Shown here piece after piece: positions 1 through 8,223 of a stretch of DNA of 64,000 nucleotides; position 1 is the first letter of the stretch, and each line of letters starts with the position of its first letter. The position numbers were made by a program, and so were the translations under genes. A model generated the notes under the pieces. That model was not told where the DNA came from, did not search any database, and saw only the letters and a list, made by a program, of their open reading frames with translations. The DNA lies in contig MVZM01000007.1 in assembly GCA_002068415.1 (NCBI GenBank), positions 17,601-81,600 on the forward strand, read 5' to 3'. The stretch comes from Tenericutes bacterium ADurb.BinA124 (GTDB taxonomy: Bacteria > Bacillota_I > Bacilli_A > ML615J-28 > CAG-698).

Positions 1-257
1 TAGGGAGAACTTAAATTACAATAATAATAAATGTCGTGGGTGCGAATCATGCAAATAATATTAAACCAATAATGTTTAAAAAAATAGCAAATCGCCGGTT
101 CCCTTGTTTTCCATTTTCGGCCGTCGCCATCAATAACATCGACTTTGTTGTTGACAATAACGACTAATTCATCCGATTCAAAAATTTTGTAAACATAACG
201 CCAGACACGATGTAATTCACCATCGTGTTTGTAACTAATGATATCCAAATGTTCCAT
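1..257 (-). CDS. DUF402 family protein (C-terminus outside window)
   Basis: The 85 visible codons start at ATG 257 and run off the left edge, so the C-terminal half is missing. The visible sequence resembles the DUF402/YgaC-type family (nucleoside di/triphosphate phosphatases in Bacilli): an opening SYKHDG.LHRVW segment, then REPAICYF, WFNII and YYYCNLSSP near residues 53-85. Members of this family hydrolyse nucleoside tri/diphosphates; that activity is family knowledge and cannot be checked here because the remaining acidic residues lie outside. A good promoter lies just upstream. The Shine-Dalgarno is weak (GAAGTG about 5 nt before the ATG). An upstream ATG in another frame does not give a family match. 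Confidence 0.8.
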   Translation of the reverse strand, partial: MEHLDIISYKHDGELHRVWRYVYKIFESDELVVIVNNKVDVIDGDGRKWKTREPAICYFFKHYWFNIICMIRTHDIYYYCNLSSP

Positions 258-280
258 GGTTTCACTTCTTTCATAACTTT

Positions 281-309
281 ATTATAGCAAAAAGACATTT
301 TTATGTAAA
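281..309 (-). promoter_or_regulatory. Sigma-A-type promoter of the DUF402 gene
   Basis: On the minus strand TTTACA (309-304), a 17-nt spacer and TATAAT (286-281) match the vegetative consensus. The -10 is preceded by TGC, giving an extended -10. The predicted start near 275 leaves a leader of about 18 nt. Confidence 0.65.
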
Positions 310-338
310 TTGATTTTTCAAAATAAGCTCATTAAAAG

Positions 339-370
339 TAAAAACTTGTTAGCAAAGTAACAAGTTTTTA
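339..370 (-). terminator. Terminator after the thioredoxin gene
   Basis: A perfect 13-bp inverted repeat (339-351 and 358-370) with a 6-nt loop follows the thioredoxin stop. Its arms carry A and T runs, so it can act as an intrinsic terminator at the end of the mutS2-thioredoxin unit and insulate the DUF402 promoter. Confidence 0.65.
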
Positions 371-373
371 AAA

Positions 374-646
374 TTAAAGGTAAGAATTAATCCACTCAAT
401 TAGGGCTTCTTTAAAAATAAAACCTTCTTTTCGTCCTAATTCTTGATTGTTTTTATATAAAATTAATGTTGGAACACTGGTAATATTAAGAGTTTTTATA
501 AGATTACGATGTTGATCAACATTAATCCTCTCAACCTTAATCTCTCTTAATTCATCAGCAATTTTGTCGACGATTTTGGTAACGAATTTGCAAGGGCCAC
601 ACCATTCCGCATAAAAATCAATTAGATGTAATTTTGATTTTTCCAT
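374..646 (-). CDS. Thioredoxin-like protein
   Basis: A 90-residue single-domain thioredoxin. The redox motif WCGPC lies at about residues 15-19, preceded by the DFYAEW strand, and the cis-proline segment TSVPTLILY is near residue 57. There is no signal peptide, so it is cytosolic. It is slightly shorter than typical TrxA (about 105 residues) because the N-terminal strand-helix is short. It likely reduces disulfides in cytosolic proteins; the exact partner is unknown. It begins 7 nt after the mutS2 stop with GAGGG as ribosome binding site, so it is co-transcribed with mutS2, an arrangement also seen in Bacilli. A strong terminator follows. Confidence 0.9.
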   Translation of the reverse strand: MEKSKLHLIDFYAEWCGPCKFVTKIVDKIADELREIKVERINVDQHRNLIKTLNITSVPTLILYKNNQELGRKEGFIFKEALIEWINSYL

Positions 647-652
647 TTTCCC

Positions 653-2983
653 TCACTTTAAGTAAACAACCGTTACCCCTTGACCACCTTCACCCGCTCC
701 CCCAAAACGAAAACTGTCAACTAAGGGGGAAGTTTTTAAACTGTTGGTGACTAATTCGCGGAGCACCCCGGTGCCGAAACCATGAATTATTGAAACTTGT
801 TGAAGCCCAGCATAAGTGGCATCATCTAAATATTTATCTAAAACATCTTTGGCTTCTTCATAACGCATTCCTCGTAAATCTAAAGAAAGGGAAACTGCTT
901 TTTTCACATTTAACTTAGTTGAAGTTTTAAGGATGTTTTGGTTTTTAGTGTTTTCTGCAATCTTTAAAAATCGTTTGTCAACCATGATCTGCGCATTACC
1001 AATTTGGACATCGTATTTGTTATTTTGCCGTTTTTTTAAAATAACGCCATAACAAGCATAATTTTCGACATAAACTTGCTGGTTGATTGCTAATTCGATG
1101 TCTTCAGGAATAACTTCGATTTTAACTTTCGCTTCTTCTTTGGCTTCCTTGATTTGATGTTTGATGTCGGCAATTTCATGAAGTTTAACTTCTTTTAATT
1201 TCATTTGCTCGAGTTCTGCAAGAATCATATCCATTTTCTTGGTTGTTCGAACAATGATTTTACGAGCTTCTTCTTCGGCACTTTTTAGAAGGCGGTTTTT
1301 TTCATCAAAAAGGGTTTTTTGTAGTTGATCCGTGCTTTTAATTTTGTCCATTAAGACTTGGTTTTTTTCTTCAGCCAGAGCTAATTTTTGATCGAGCTCG
1401 CTTGTTTGCTGCGTCAATTTCGCAATAATCTTATTTAAATCCGTGTCCTTGGCTCCAACATATTTTTCTGATTGGGAAAGAATTTCCTCAGGTAAACCTA
1501 AATGCTTGGAAATATTAAGGGCATTACTTTGACCTGGAATTCCTAAAAGCAATTTATAAGTTGGCATTAAGCTTTGGCTATCAAATTCGACGCTGGCATT
1601 AATAATATGATCGGAATCGTAAGCGTGAATTTTTAGTTCCGAATAGTGGGAAGTAGCAATTACTAAGCAGTCTTTACTAATTAAATAATCAAAGATGGCA
1701 ATGGCTAAACTCGAACCCTCAACAGGGTCAGTTCCCGACCCTAACTCATCAAGTAGGACTAATGAATGATTGGTAACACGATGAATAATGTCAATGACAT
1801 TGCGCATATGGGATGAGAAAGTCGATAGGTTTTGCGAGATACTTTGTTCATCACCAATGTCGGCAAAAACATTATCAAAAATCATAATGTCACTGTCTTC
1901 ATCACAGGGGATTAACATCCCCATTTTCACCATTAACGAAAGAAGGCCGATGGTTTTAAGGACAACGGTTTTTCCTCCTGTGTTCGGTCCGGTGATAATA
2001 ATCCCTTGATAATTTTTACCAATGGCAATGTTGTTAGGAACGACTTTTTCAACATTCAATAATGGATGACGGCAATTTATTAAATCAACATAAGCTTGAT
2101 TATTTATTTTCGGCTTTTTGGCATTAATATTTAAAGCATATTGTGCTTTCGCAAAAATTAAATCCAAATTAACAAAGATGGAAAAATTGTTAAGTAATTC
2201 TTCATAGTAATTATCGATTTCAAAAGCAACCTTTCTAATTATGAAAGCAATTTCGTTTTTTTCCTCTTCTTTTAAAGCATTTAAACGATTATTGATTTCT
2301 AAGACTGCTAAAGGTTCAATAAAAACTGTTTCTTTTGAGGCCGATTGATCGTGAACAATTCCGGGAAAACCCCCTTTTTGGTCGGCTTTGACCGGTAAGA
2401 CATAACGGTCATTACGCATGGAAATCGTTGCTTGCGAAAGCTTTTGGACATTTTTAGCTAATAATTCTTGGAGTTTATTTTGAATGGAGCGCTCACAATC
2501 CTTGATACTTTTCCTGATTTTTCGTAAATTTTCCGAAGCGGAATCGAGGATTTCGCCATAGGGATTAATAATTTCTTTTAGGCGAAGATTTAGCTCTTTG
2601 GGATAAAATAGTTGTTTTATATAATCCTCAAACAAAGGGCAATAGATACTATGACTCATCAATGTTTCCAAAAAGATTAAATTGGCTTTGGTAGAGTCCA
2701 AAAATTTTCCCATTTCAGCTAAATCTAATTCATCAATGGATCCACCTTTGTGATTTAATTCGAGGATAAACGAGATGTCTTGATTAAAATAAAGGGGAAA
2801 TCGTCCCATTCTTTGGATAATAATCGTTGCCTCATCGACTTCATCGAGCATCCTTTGGATTATCGATAAATCATTATGTAAAACAAATTCATTTAAAAAC
2901 AACTTGTTTTGTTCTAACACAACAAGTTCTTCTAAAAGGGCGGTTATCTTGGGAAGTTCTAAGAGATGGAGATACTTATTCAT
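653..2983 (-). CDS. mutS2: Endonuclease MutS2
   Basis: This 776-residue protein matches the length and architecture of MutS2. A core/lever region fills residues 1-300, the Walker A motif GPNTGGKT is at about 330-338, and Walker B and signature segments (LVLLDELGSGTDP, then ATSHYSELK) follow. A long coiled coil covers about 520-640. A C-terminal Smr domain starts at about residue 700, with SLDLRGMRYEEA and HGFGTGVLRE. MutS2 lacks the mismatch-recognition domain of MutS. In Bacilli it acts on branched DNA intermediates and in rescue of collided ribosomes through the Smr domain. It is divergent from rnhC, and its start lies beside the rnhC promoter. The Shine-Dalgarno is weak. Confidence 0.95.
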   Translation of the reverse strand: MNKYLHLLELPKITALLEELVVLEQNKLFLNEFVLHNDLSIIQRMLDEVDEATIIIQRMGRFPLYFNQDISFILELNHKGGSIDELDLAEMGKFLDSTKANLIFLETLMSHSIYCPLFEDYIKQLFYPKELNLRLKEIINPYGEILDSASENLRKIRKSIKDCERSIQNKLQELLAKNVQKLSQATISMRNDRYVLPVKADQKGGFPGIVHDQSASKETVFIEPLAVLEINNRLNALKEEEKNEIAFIIRKVAFEIDNYYEELLNNFSIFVNLDLIFAKAQYALNINAKKPKINNQAYVDLINCRHPLLNVEKVVPNNIAIGKNYQGIIITGPNTGGKTVVLKTIGLLSLMVKMGMLIPCDEDSDIMIFDNVFADIGDEQSISQNLSTFSSHMRNVIDIIHRVTNHSLVLLDELGSGTDPVEGSSLAIAIFDYLISKDCLVIATSHYSELKIHAYDSDHIINASVEFDSQSLMPTYKLLLGIPGQSNALNISKHLGLPEEILSQSEKYVGAKDTDLNKIIAKLTQQTSELDQKLALAEEKNQVLMDKIKSTDQLQKTLFDEKNRLLKSAEEEARKIIVRTTKKMDMILAELEQMKLKEVKLHEIADIKHQIKEAKEEAKVKIEVIPEDIELAINQQVYVENYACYGVILKKRQNNKYDVQIGNAQIMVDKRFLKIAENTKNQNILKTSTKLNVKKAVSLSLDLRGMRYEEAKDVLDKYLDDATYAGLQQVSIIHGFGTGVLRELVTNSLKTSPLVDSFRFGGAGEGGQGVTVVYLK

Positions 2984-2991
2984 ACAAATAC

Positions 2992-3020
2992 TTCACTTTT
3001 GTTGATTTTTATGATAAAAT
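2992..3020 (+). promoter_or_regulatory. Promoter of rnhC
   Basis: TTCACT (2992-2997), a 17-nt spacer and TAAAAT (3015-3020) lie upstream of rnhC. A strong ribosome binding site AAGGAGAGG (3023-3031) sits 9 nt before the ATG. The promoter starts only 9 nt from the divergent mutS2 start codon. Confidence 0.55.
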
Positions 3021-3040
3021 GAAAGGAGAGGTTTTTTGAT

Positions 3041-3958
3041 ATGAGCTACACTTTAAATCTAACCAGCTCGCAAGCTGGCGAGATTATCAGCAAATACCAT
3101 GAATATTCCGTTTCACACACTAATAATTATACACTATTTAGGGCTAAATACAAGCGGACGGTTGTGACAATTTTTAAAACCCTAACCTTAATAGTCCAAG
3201 GAGCAAATACCCAAGAAGTTTACAATGAAATTTGTGGATTGCTCGATATGGATAAAGCCCAAGAAACGAATATTAATTCTTCTGCAGCCGTTAATTTATC
3301 AGTTGTGGGAACTGATGAAGTCGGAACAGGAGATTTTTTTGGTCCCATTGTTGTTGTCGGTGCCTTTGTTCCCAAAAACAAAATCCTTAATTTAATGAAA
3401 TTAGGCGTTAAAGACTCTAAAAGCATTAACGATTCCAAAATCATGCAATTAGCCCCGCGATTAATGAAAGAAATTAAGTACAGTGCCTTAGTAATGGATA
3501 ATGTGAAATACAATTACCTAACCAAAGTTCATAACTTCAATATGAATAAAATCAAAGCTTTATTGCATAATAATGTCATTTATAATTTATTACCAAAAAT
3601 AAGCGATTATGATGCGATTATTATTGATGGCTTTACGAATAAAGATAAATATTTTGATTATTTAAAAGATCAAGAACATATTATTACTAATGTGCAATTA
3701 GAGGAACAAGGCGAAAGTAAATATATTTCCGTTGCAACGGCTAGCATTATTGCTCGTTATTTATTCTTAGTCAATTTTGAGAAACTTTCTGAAATGGTTG
3801 GATTTGAATTGCCGAAAGGAGCCGGACCAAAAGTGGATTTGGCGATTATAAAAATAATAAAGGAACAATCGGAACGTTATTTAGAATTAGTGGGGAAAAC
3901 CAATTTTAAAAATCTGGAAAAAATGAAAAAGAAGGACAATCATCTAGCCAAAAGCTAA
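3041..3958 (+). CDS. rnhC: Ribonuclease HIII
   Basis: A 305-residue RNase HII/HIII-fold enzyme that cleaves the RNA strand of RNA:DNA hybrids. An N-terminal TBP-like substrate-binding extension of about 85 residues, typical of HIII rather than HII, precedes the catalytic domain. The catalytic domain opens with GTDEVGTGDFFGP near residue 89, where the DE pair is the metal site. Further acidic residues appear in the KDSK segment and in IIDGF. The C-terminal helix region carries ASIIARY. It is a single-gene plus-strand unit with its own promoter and a terminator overlapping its stop. In Bacilli rnhC is commonly found next to mutS2, as here. Confidence 0.95.
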   Translation: MSYTLNLTSSQAGEIISKYHEYSVSHTNNYTLFRAKYKRTVVTIFKTLTLIVQGANTQEVYNEICGLLDMDKAQETNINSSAAVNLSVVGTDEVGTGDFFGPIVVVGAFVPKNKILNLMKLGVKDSKSINDSKIMQLAPRLMKEIKYSALVMDNVKYNYLTKVHNFNMNKIKALLHNNVIYNLLPKISDYDAIIIDGFTNKDKYFDYLKDQEHIITNVQLEEQGESKYISVATASIIARYLFLVNFEKLSEMVGFELPKGAGPKVDLAIIKIIKEQSERYLELVGKTNFKNLEKMKKKDNHLAKS

Positions 3959-3978
3959 TGCTTGTCCTTTATTTTTTT
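3932..3978. terminator. Bidirectional terminator between rnhC and the rluD-type gene
   Basis: AAGGACAA (3932-3939) pairs with TTGTCCTT (3962-3969), with an inner TAGC/GCTA stem. On plus a T-rich run follows to 3978, so it terminates rnhC. The same region receives transcription from the convergent minus-strand gene that ends at 3969, though the A-run needed on that side is poorer. Confidence 0.75.
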
Positions 3979-4871
3979 AAACTTTCCATTTTTTTAACAA
4001 AATAATCCGGGAGGGGCGAATCCCATTCTAAATATTGATGGGTAGTGGGGTGAATGAAGCCTAAGGTTTTAGCATGTAAATACTGTCCATACATGTCAGC
4101 GTCTTTTTTAATCCCATAGTTTGGATCCCCTACGACGGGAAAACCGATATATTTCAGGTGGACGCGAATTTGGTGGGTGCGGCCTGTCTCCAAAGCTAAT
4201 TCGACTAAAGTAAAATCAGTAAAACGCTCTAAAACCCGAAAATTAGTTACGGCTTGTTTGCCATCTTCCATAATAGCCATCATTTGCCGATTAAGACGAG
4301 ACCGCCCAATTGGGGCATCAATTTTTCCTAAATTATGGTTGATAACACCGTGGACTAAAGCATAATAAATACGTGTTACTTCTTTATTCATAAATTGAAG
4401 ACTTAAGTGACGGTGAGCTGTATCGTTTTTACAAGCCACTAATAAGCCTGAAGTATCCTTATCAAGGCGGTGAACGATTCCAGCTCGTAAAACCCCACCG
4501 ATACCGGATAAATCTTGACAGTGATAGAGTAAAGCATTTACTAAAGTTCCGTGGTAGTTCCCCGGAGCCGGATGAACGACCATCCCGGAAGCTTTATTGA
4601 TGACAATTATGTCCTGATCTTCATAGTAAATATCTAAGGGAATGTTTTCCGGTTCAATATCATCTCTGGTAGGTTCAGGGATACAAACTTCAATCAAATC
4701 ATTTTCTTTTAATAAATAACTAGCTTTAACGTGGGCACCGTTAACGCTGACTTGGCCATCATTAATTAACCTTTGAATTTGATTTCGGGTCATCTCATCT
4801 AATTCAGAAACAAGATATTTATCAAGTCGTGAATTTAGTTGACCTTCATATTTTAGGAACTTTTGGTCCAT
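3969..4871 (-). CDS. rluD: RluD-family 23S rRNA pseudouridine synthase
   Basis: A 300-residue protein with an N-terminal S4 RNA-binding domain (about 15-75: SRLDKYLVSE, RNQIQRLINDGQVSVNG). The RluA/RluD catalytic domain carries HRLDKDTSGLL at about 135-145, where the Asp is the nucleophile. ETGRTHQIRVH and GDPNYG follow. It converts uridines to pseudouridine in rRNA, but the target site cannot be assigned from sequence alone; RluD itself modifies helix 69 of 23S rRNA. I chose ATG 4871, because the longer frame to 4934 lies inside lspA and adds no conserved sequence. It overlaps the lspA stop by 19 nt, implying translational coupling. The lspA-rluD order is widespread in Firmicutes. Confidence 0.9.
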   Translation of the reverse strand: MDQKFLKYEGQLNSRLDKYLVSELDEMTRNQIQRLINDGQVSVNGAHVKASYLLKENDLIEVCIPEPTRDDIEPENIPLDIYYEDQDIIVINKASGMVVHPAPGNYHGTLVNALLYHCQDLSGIGGVLRAGIVHRLDKDTSGLLVACKNDTAHRHLSLQFMNKEVTRIYYALVHGVINHNLGKIDAPIGRSRLNRQMMAIMEDGKQAVTNFRVLERFTDFTLVELALETGRTHQIRVHLKYIGFPVVGDPNYGIKKDADMYGQYLHAKTLGFIHPTTHQYLEWDSPLPDYFVKKMESLKK

Positions 4872-5344
4872 TTTACACCGGTATTTCCAAAGAGAATGTC
4901 CAAGGTTAGAAAAAAGACACCGACCGTTAGGCACATATCCGCAAAATTGAAACTCGGAAAATTCATAAAATCAAAGGTTAAAAAATCACGGACTAAACCA
5001 TTATTAAAAAGACGATCAATGAAATTACCAATGGTACCAATAACAATGAGAATGTAAGAGGCACTAAAAATGGCATTTTCTTTTAAATCGAAATCCTTTG
5101 CTAAATAAGCTAAAAAACCTAAAGCGACAATGGTGATAATAATGAAAAACCACAGTTTGCCTTGCAACACACCAAAACCGGCCCCTTCGTTTTCTAACAA
5201 AACAAATTTAAATATTCCGGGAATAGCTTTGCGATTTTGCAAATCTGCAAAATTTTTAAAAGCAATTAGTTTTGTGATTTGATCAATAATGATTCCCATA
5301 ACAATTAATGATAAACCAATTAACATTTGTTTTCCTTTCATCAT
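4853..5344 (-). CDS. lspA: Lipoprotein signal peptidase (signal peptidase II)
   Basis: A 163-residue integral membrane aspartyl protease with four predicted transmembrane helices. The two conserved catalytic segments are visible: GNFIDRL at about residue 107 and FNFADMCLTVG at about 133. It removes signal peptides from diacylglyceryl-modified prolipoproteins. Likely substrates in this window are the SGNH lipoprotein at 30211 and the rhodanese at 48575. The start is ATG 5344 or the adjacent ATG 5341; AGGAG lies 4 and 7 nt upstream respectively, which slightly favours the second. It overlaps the stop of the preceding gene and the start of the pseudouridine synthase gene. Confidence 0.95.
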   Translation of the reverse strand: MMKGKQMLIGLSLIVMGIIIDQITKLIAFKNFADLQNRKAIPGIFKFVLLENEGAGFGVLQGKLWFFIIITIVALGFLAYLAKDFDLKENAIFSASYILIVIGTIGNFIDRLFNNGLVRDFLTFDFMNFPSFNFADMCLTVGVFFLTLDILFGNTGVKWTKSS

Positions 5345-5760
5345 CGTGCTCCTAAAATTTGGATGGCACTAATAATAATTATTATTAGGCTGAACAAACC
5401 AAAGCCAATGTTCAATAATTGATACCAAAAAATATAACCTGCTTCAATGGCTTGTAAGTTTAACATATCTTTAACACTGGCTTGAGCAATTTTAACAGTT
5501 AAATAATTGGATAGTCCATTAAAAAACATTAAAGCTAGCCAAATAAGCGTTAAATATAAACCAAAAACCGCTAAATTATAGCCAAAGATAACTAAAAATT
5601 GATAAATTAAAATGCCAATTGGTAGAACAATCACCGCCGCTAAAAGAAAGCCAAAGATAAAAGTGGCTATTGAAGTGGAACGATTCAAACGGATTTCATA
5701 GAATTTTTTGGTTTCTCGCTTTCCGCGTAGCCAAAAGTTAGGTTGTTTTTGATTATCCAT
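5341..5760 (-). CDS. Uncharacterised small membrane protein
   Basis: This 139-residue protein has a hydrophilic, basic N-terminus of about 28 residues and then four likely transmembrane segments (about 30-55, 58-85, 108-122 and 122-136). I do not recognise the family. I chose ATG 5760 because GAGGGTG lies 6 nt upstream inside the end of the preceding gene; the longer frame begins at a GTG with no ribosome binding site. It overlaps the PDZ-protease gene upstream and lspA downstream, so it is translationally coupled to both. Context suggests an envelope or secretion role, but no motif supports a specific function. Confidence 0.7.
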   Translation of the reverse strand: MDNQKQPNFWLRGKRETKKFYEIRLNRSTSIATFIFGFLLAAVIVLPIGILIYQFLVIFGYNLAVFGLYLTLIWLALMFFNGLSNYLTVKIAQASVKDMLNLQAIEAGYIFWYQLLNIGFGLFSLIIIIISAIQILGAR

Positions 5761-6844
5761 GCTTTTCACCCTCGAGATATATTAAAATGTCTTGAAACGT
5801 ATTAACTTTTACAAGTTCAAAAGACGGATTAATGGTTTGATATTTTTGGTAAGCTTCCTCATAATCTTCTGGGTTAACAAAAAAATAATCCACATTAAAT
5901 AAACTCGCCGTCACAATTTTTTGGGACACTGCGCCGATGTCACCTATTTTCCCATCGATGTTAATCGTGCCCGTCCCCACAATAGTCTTGCCCATAGTGA
6001 TATCTTCCGCTAATAACGAATTATAAATAGCCAAAGCAAGCATCGCTCCCCCTGAGCCACCAATAGAATCAATTTTATCGTTTAATTTGTATTTAGGGAA
6101 TTTATCAATAATTTTATAATCTGGGAGGGCTTCAACGCCCAAACGGTAAATGGTATTTTGCTGTTCATCCACAAGGGCAATCATCCGTGATTGAATAACA
6201 ACTTCTTTGTTATTTCTTATAACGCTTAAACTAAAAAAATCGGAATTATTTTGGGCATTAAGTAAAGTCATAAACTGATTCAAATCGCTTAAAACAGTAT
6301 CATTAAATTTAATAATTAAATCACCGATTTTTAGATTCGATTGCGATTGTTTTGTGATTGCGGAAACCTTGATTCCTAAAAATTCTTTATCAATCACAAT
6401 ACTGGGGTCTTTTTTCTTGGCTTCTTCATAAGCGACAATGATTGCATTGTTGATACTGATTTCTTTATGAATTACGCCTCGTAAATATTCTTCATCTTCA
6501 CTTAAATCATTGTTTTGATCATAAGTGCTGATAGCAACATCTTTAGATAGCAAAGAAAGAAAATATTGGAATAGCGAGACTCGATAATGGCTATAAACAC
6601 CGATGGTATAAATTTTGCCTGAAGAGTTGGTGGTATCAATCGTTAAAGGTACAATCCCTTTATTTTCATTGGCAGACTGCGCCGTATTGTTAATAACACC
6701 GGGAGTCGTCACAACAATATTAGTTTTAACAAACGCCATCAGTAGTAAAAATAGATAACAAACGATTAACAAAATGGTAACGATTTTCCGTCTTAGCGTC
6801 CCATGCGCAAAGCGGTGAAAAAAATCTTTAATAAAGGCAATCAT
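5753..6844 (-). CDS. PDZ-containing Lon-like (S16) membrane protease, YlbL/SepM type
   Basis: A 363-residue protein with one N-terminal transmembrane helix (about 18-40), an extracytoplasmic PDZ domain (about 140-220, containing [12 protein letters not shown]) and a C-terminal Lon proteolytic domain. The catalytic Ser is in [11 protein letters not shown] near residue 265, and the catalytic Lys in [10 protein letters not shown] near residue 307. This is the Ser-Lys dyad of peptidase family S16. Homologues are YlbL in Bacillus (degrades a cell-division inhibitor) and SepM in streptococci (processes a signal peptide); which role applies here cannot be decided. It overlaps comEB by ATGA and the small membrane gene by 8 nt. 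Confidence 0.9.
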   Translation of the reverse strand: MIAFIKDFFHRFAHGTLRRKIVTILLIVCYLFLLLMAFVKTNIVVTTPGVINNTAQSANENKGIVPLTIDTTNSSGKIYTIGVYSHYRVSLFQYFLSLLSKDVAISTYDQNNDLSEDEEYLRGVIHKEISINNAIIVAYEEAKKKDPSIVIDKEFLGIKVSAITKQSQSNLKIGDLIIKFNDTVLSDLNQFMTLLNAQNNSDFFSLSVIRNNKEVVIQSRMIALVDEQQNTIYRLGVEALPDYKIIDKFPKYKLNDKIDSIGGSGGAMLALAIYNSLLAEDITMGKTIVGTGTINIDGKIGDIGAVSQKIVTASLFNVDYFFVNPEDYEEAYQKYQTINPSFELVKVNTFQDILIYLEGEKHG

Positions 6845-7317
6845 TGTTCATCATCCAGTTTTATGGAAAAAGGCGCCAATTTCCGATAAGTAACAAAAGC
6901 GGCGTCAAACATCTTTTTAGCGGCCAAGTCACTAGGAGTGCCTAAATATTTTTCCGATAAAAATACCACTTCTTTAATTCCGCTTTGAATGATTAATTTG
7001 GCACATTCATGGCAGGGAAACAAAGTAACAAAGATGGTACAATCCTTCAAAGTCGAGATGGCATTTAAGATAGCATTCGGTTCCGCATGAACCACATAGG
7101 GATATTTGGTATCTAAAAAATCGCCCTCATTCTTCCAAGGAAAGACATCGTCATCAATGCCAATGGGAAAGCCATTGTAACCAATGCCAACAATACGTTT
7201 TTGCGGATTAACAATGCAAGCGCCCACTTGTGTATTCGGATCTTTACTACGCATTTGGGATAAAATGGCCACACCCATAAAATATTTATCCCAAGATAAA
7301 TAATCAGTTCTTTTCAT
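6841..7317 (-). CDS. comEB: Deoxycytidylate (dCMP) deaminase family, ComEB-like
   Basis: A 158-residue zinc-dependent cytidine-deaminase-fold enzyme. The zinc ligands and the catalytic Glu are in [10 protein letters not shown] (about 73-82) and [10 protein letters not shown] (about 101-110). The NTQVGACIV and GYNGFP segments are typical of dCMP deaminases. It produces dUMP for thymidylate synthesis. The start is ATG 7317: AAGGAAG lies about 9 nt upstream, and the longer frame begins at a GTG within the preceding gene. It overlaps the small Cys-containing membrane gene by 14 nt and is followed by the protease gene. Despite the ComEB name, no competence genes are adjacent. Confidence 0.92.
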   Translation of the reverse strand: MKRTDYLSWDKYFMGVAILSQMRSKDPNTQVGACIVNPQKRIVGIGYNGFPIGIDDDVFPWKNEGDFLDTKYPYVVHAEPNAILNAISTLKDCTIFVTLFPCHECAKLIIQSGIKEVVFLSEKYLGTPSDLAAKKMFDAAFVTYRKLAPFSIKLDDEQ

Positions 7318-7546
7318 TTGGAGAATCTTCCTTTTCACAGTTTATTATTTCTTTTAGTTCTTCTTTAGTTTTTTTGGCTGTCATTTCTTTCATTAGGCAG
7401 GATGTGGAAGGACAAAATTCACATTTTTCCGGGATAACAACATTTTTAGGTGGTTTCGTCCGTTTGTTGAGACTATAAGTAAGCACAAAAACAACCAAAA
7501 CAACAAAAATAATTGCTGCTTGTAAGAGAATGCTTGATAAAATCAT
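7304..7546 (-). CDS. Small single-pass membrane protein with a Cys cluster
   Basis: This protein has 80 residues. One N-terminal transmembrane helix (about 6-26) is followed by a basic stretch and a soluble tail with CEFCPSTSC at about 43-51 and a further Cys near residue 70. The CxxC plus third Cys spacing could bind zinc or an Fe-S cluster, or form disulfides. I do not recognise the family. The ATG at 7546 is preceded by GGAAAGGA about 8 nt away and overlaps the tcdA stop as ATGA; the longer frame starts at a TTG inside the ribosome binding site. Position between tcdA and comEB implies co-expression with tRNA and nucleotide metabolism genes. Confidence 0.7.
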   Translation of the reverse strand: MILSSILLQAAIIFVVLVVFVLTYSLNKRTKPPKNVVIPEKCEFCPSTSCLMKEMTAKKTKEELKEIINCEKEDSPNEKN

Positions 7547-8223
7547 TGTGAATTTCCTTTCCAAATTGCTTTTAAAATATAGTCCGCAAGCAGTAAACCC
7601 GCTGTTGAAGTAACCGGCATATAGGACCCCAGTTCTTTTAAAGCGGGAATGGGTTCCGTCGATGAAACAACCATCACCGTTTGAATAAATCCATCATCCC
7701 GCAAACGCTTGCGAATGATTTTAGCCAGTGGATCATAGGTGGTTTTTTTTATTTCTAATACACTTAGTTTTTGTAAATCCATTTTCTTGGCTGTACCCAT
7801 TGCAGAAATAAGAGGAATACCATGTTGTAAACAAGTTTTTATTAATAGGTACTTGTCAGACACGGAATCAATAGCATCGACAAGGTAATCAAAGGAATGA
7901 GAAAATAATGAAGAATGTTCATCAAAGCGTTCATCCAAAACCGTTACTTGACATTGGGGATTGATTTTCTTAATTTCTTCCTCAATTAACTTTGTTTTCT
8001 TTTGACCCAAGCTTTGATAATTGGCAATGATTTGCCGATTAATATTTGTTTCTTGAACAACATCAAAATCCTGAATAAGCAAATGACCAACCCCGGATCT
8101 TGCTAAGGTTAAGGCACAAACTCCACCAACACCACCAAGACCGACAACCGCCACAGTGGCCAGCTGTGCTTTTTGGAGATTATCCTTGCCAATTAAACAT
8201 TCGAGCCGTTCAAAGTTATTCAT
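7543..8223 (-). CDS. tcdA: tRNA threonylcarbamoyladenosine dehydratase
   Basis: A 226-residue E1-like (ThiF/MoeB superfamily) protein. The ATP-binding Rossmann motif is [19 protein letters not shown] at about 28-46. [13 protein letters not shown] follows near residue 52, and the Asp of DAIDSVSDK lies near residue 117. The family dehydrates t6A at position 37 to cyclic ct6A on ANN-decoding tRNAs. The alternatives are other E1-like adenylating enzymes (MoeB, ThiF), but no sulfur carrier gene is nearby. The length is a little short for TcdA (often 250-270). It is coupled to aspS by ATGA, as in many Firmicutes, where tcdA (YrvM/CsdL) follows aspS. Confidence 0.88.
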   Translation of the reverse strand: MNNFERLECLIGKDNLQKAQLATVAVVGLGGVGGVCALTLARSGVGHLLIQDFDVVQETNINRQIIANYQSLGQKKTKLIEEEIKKINPQCQVTVLDERFDEHSSLFSHSFDYLVDAIDSVSDKYLLIKTCLQHGIPLISAMGTAKKMDLQKLSVLEIKKTTYDPLAKIIRKRLRDDGFIQTVMVVSSTEPIPALKELGSYMPVTSTAGLLLADYILKAIWKGNSQ

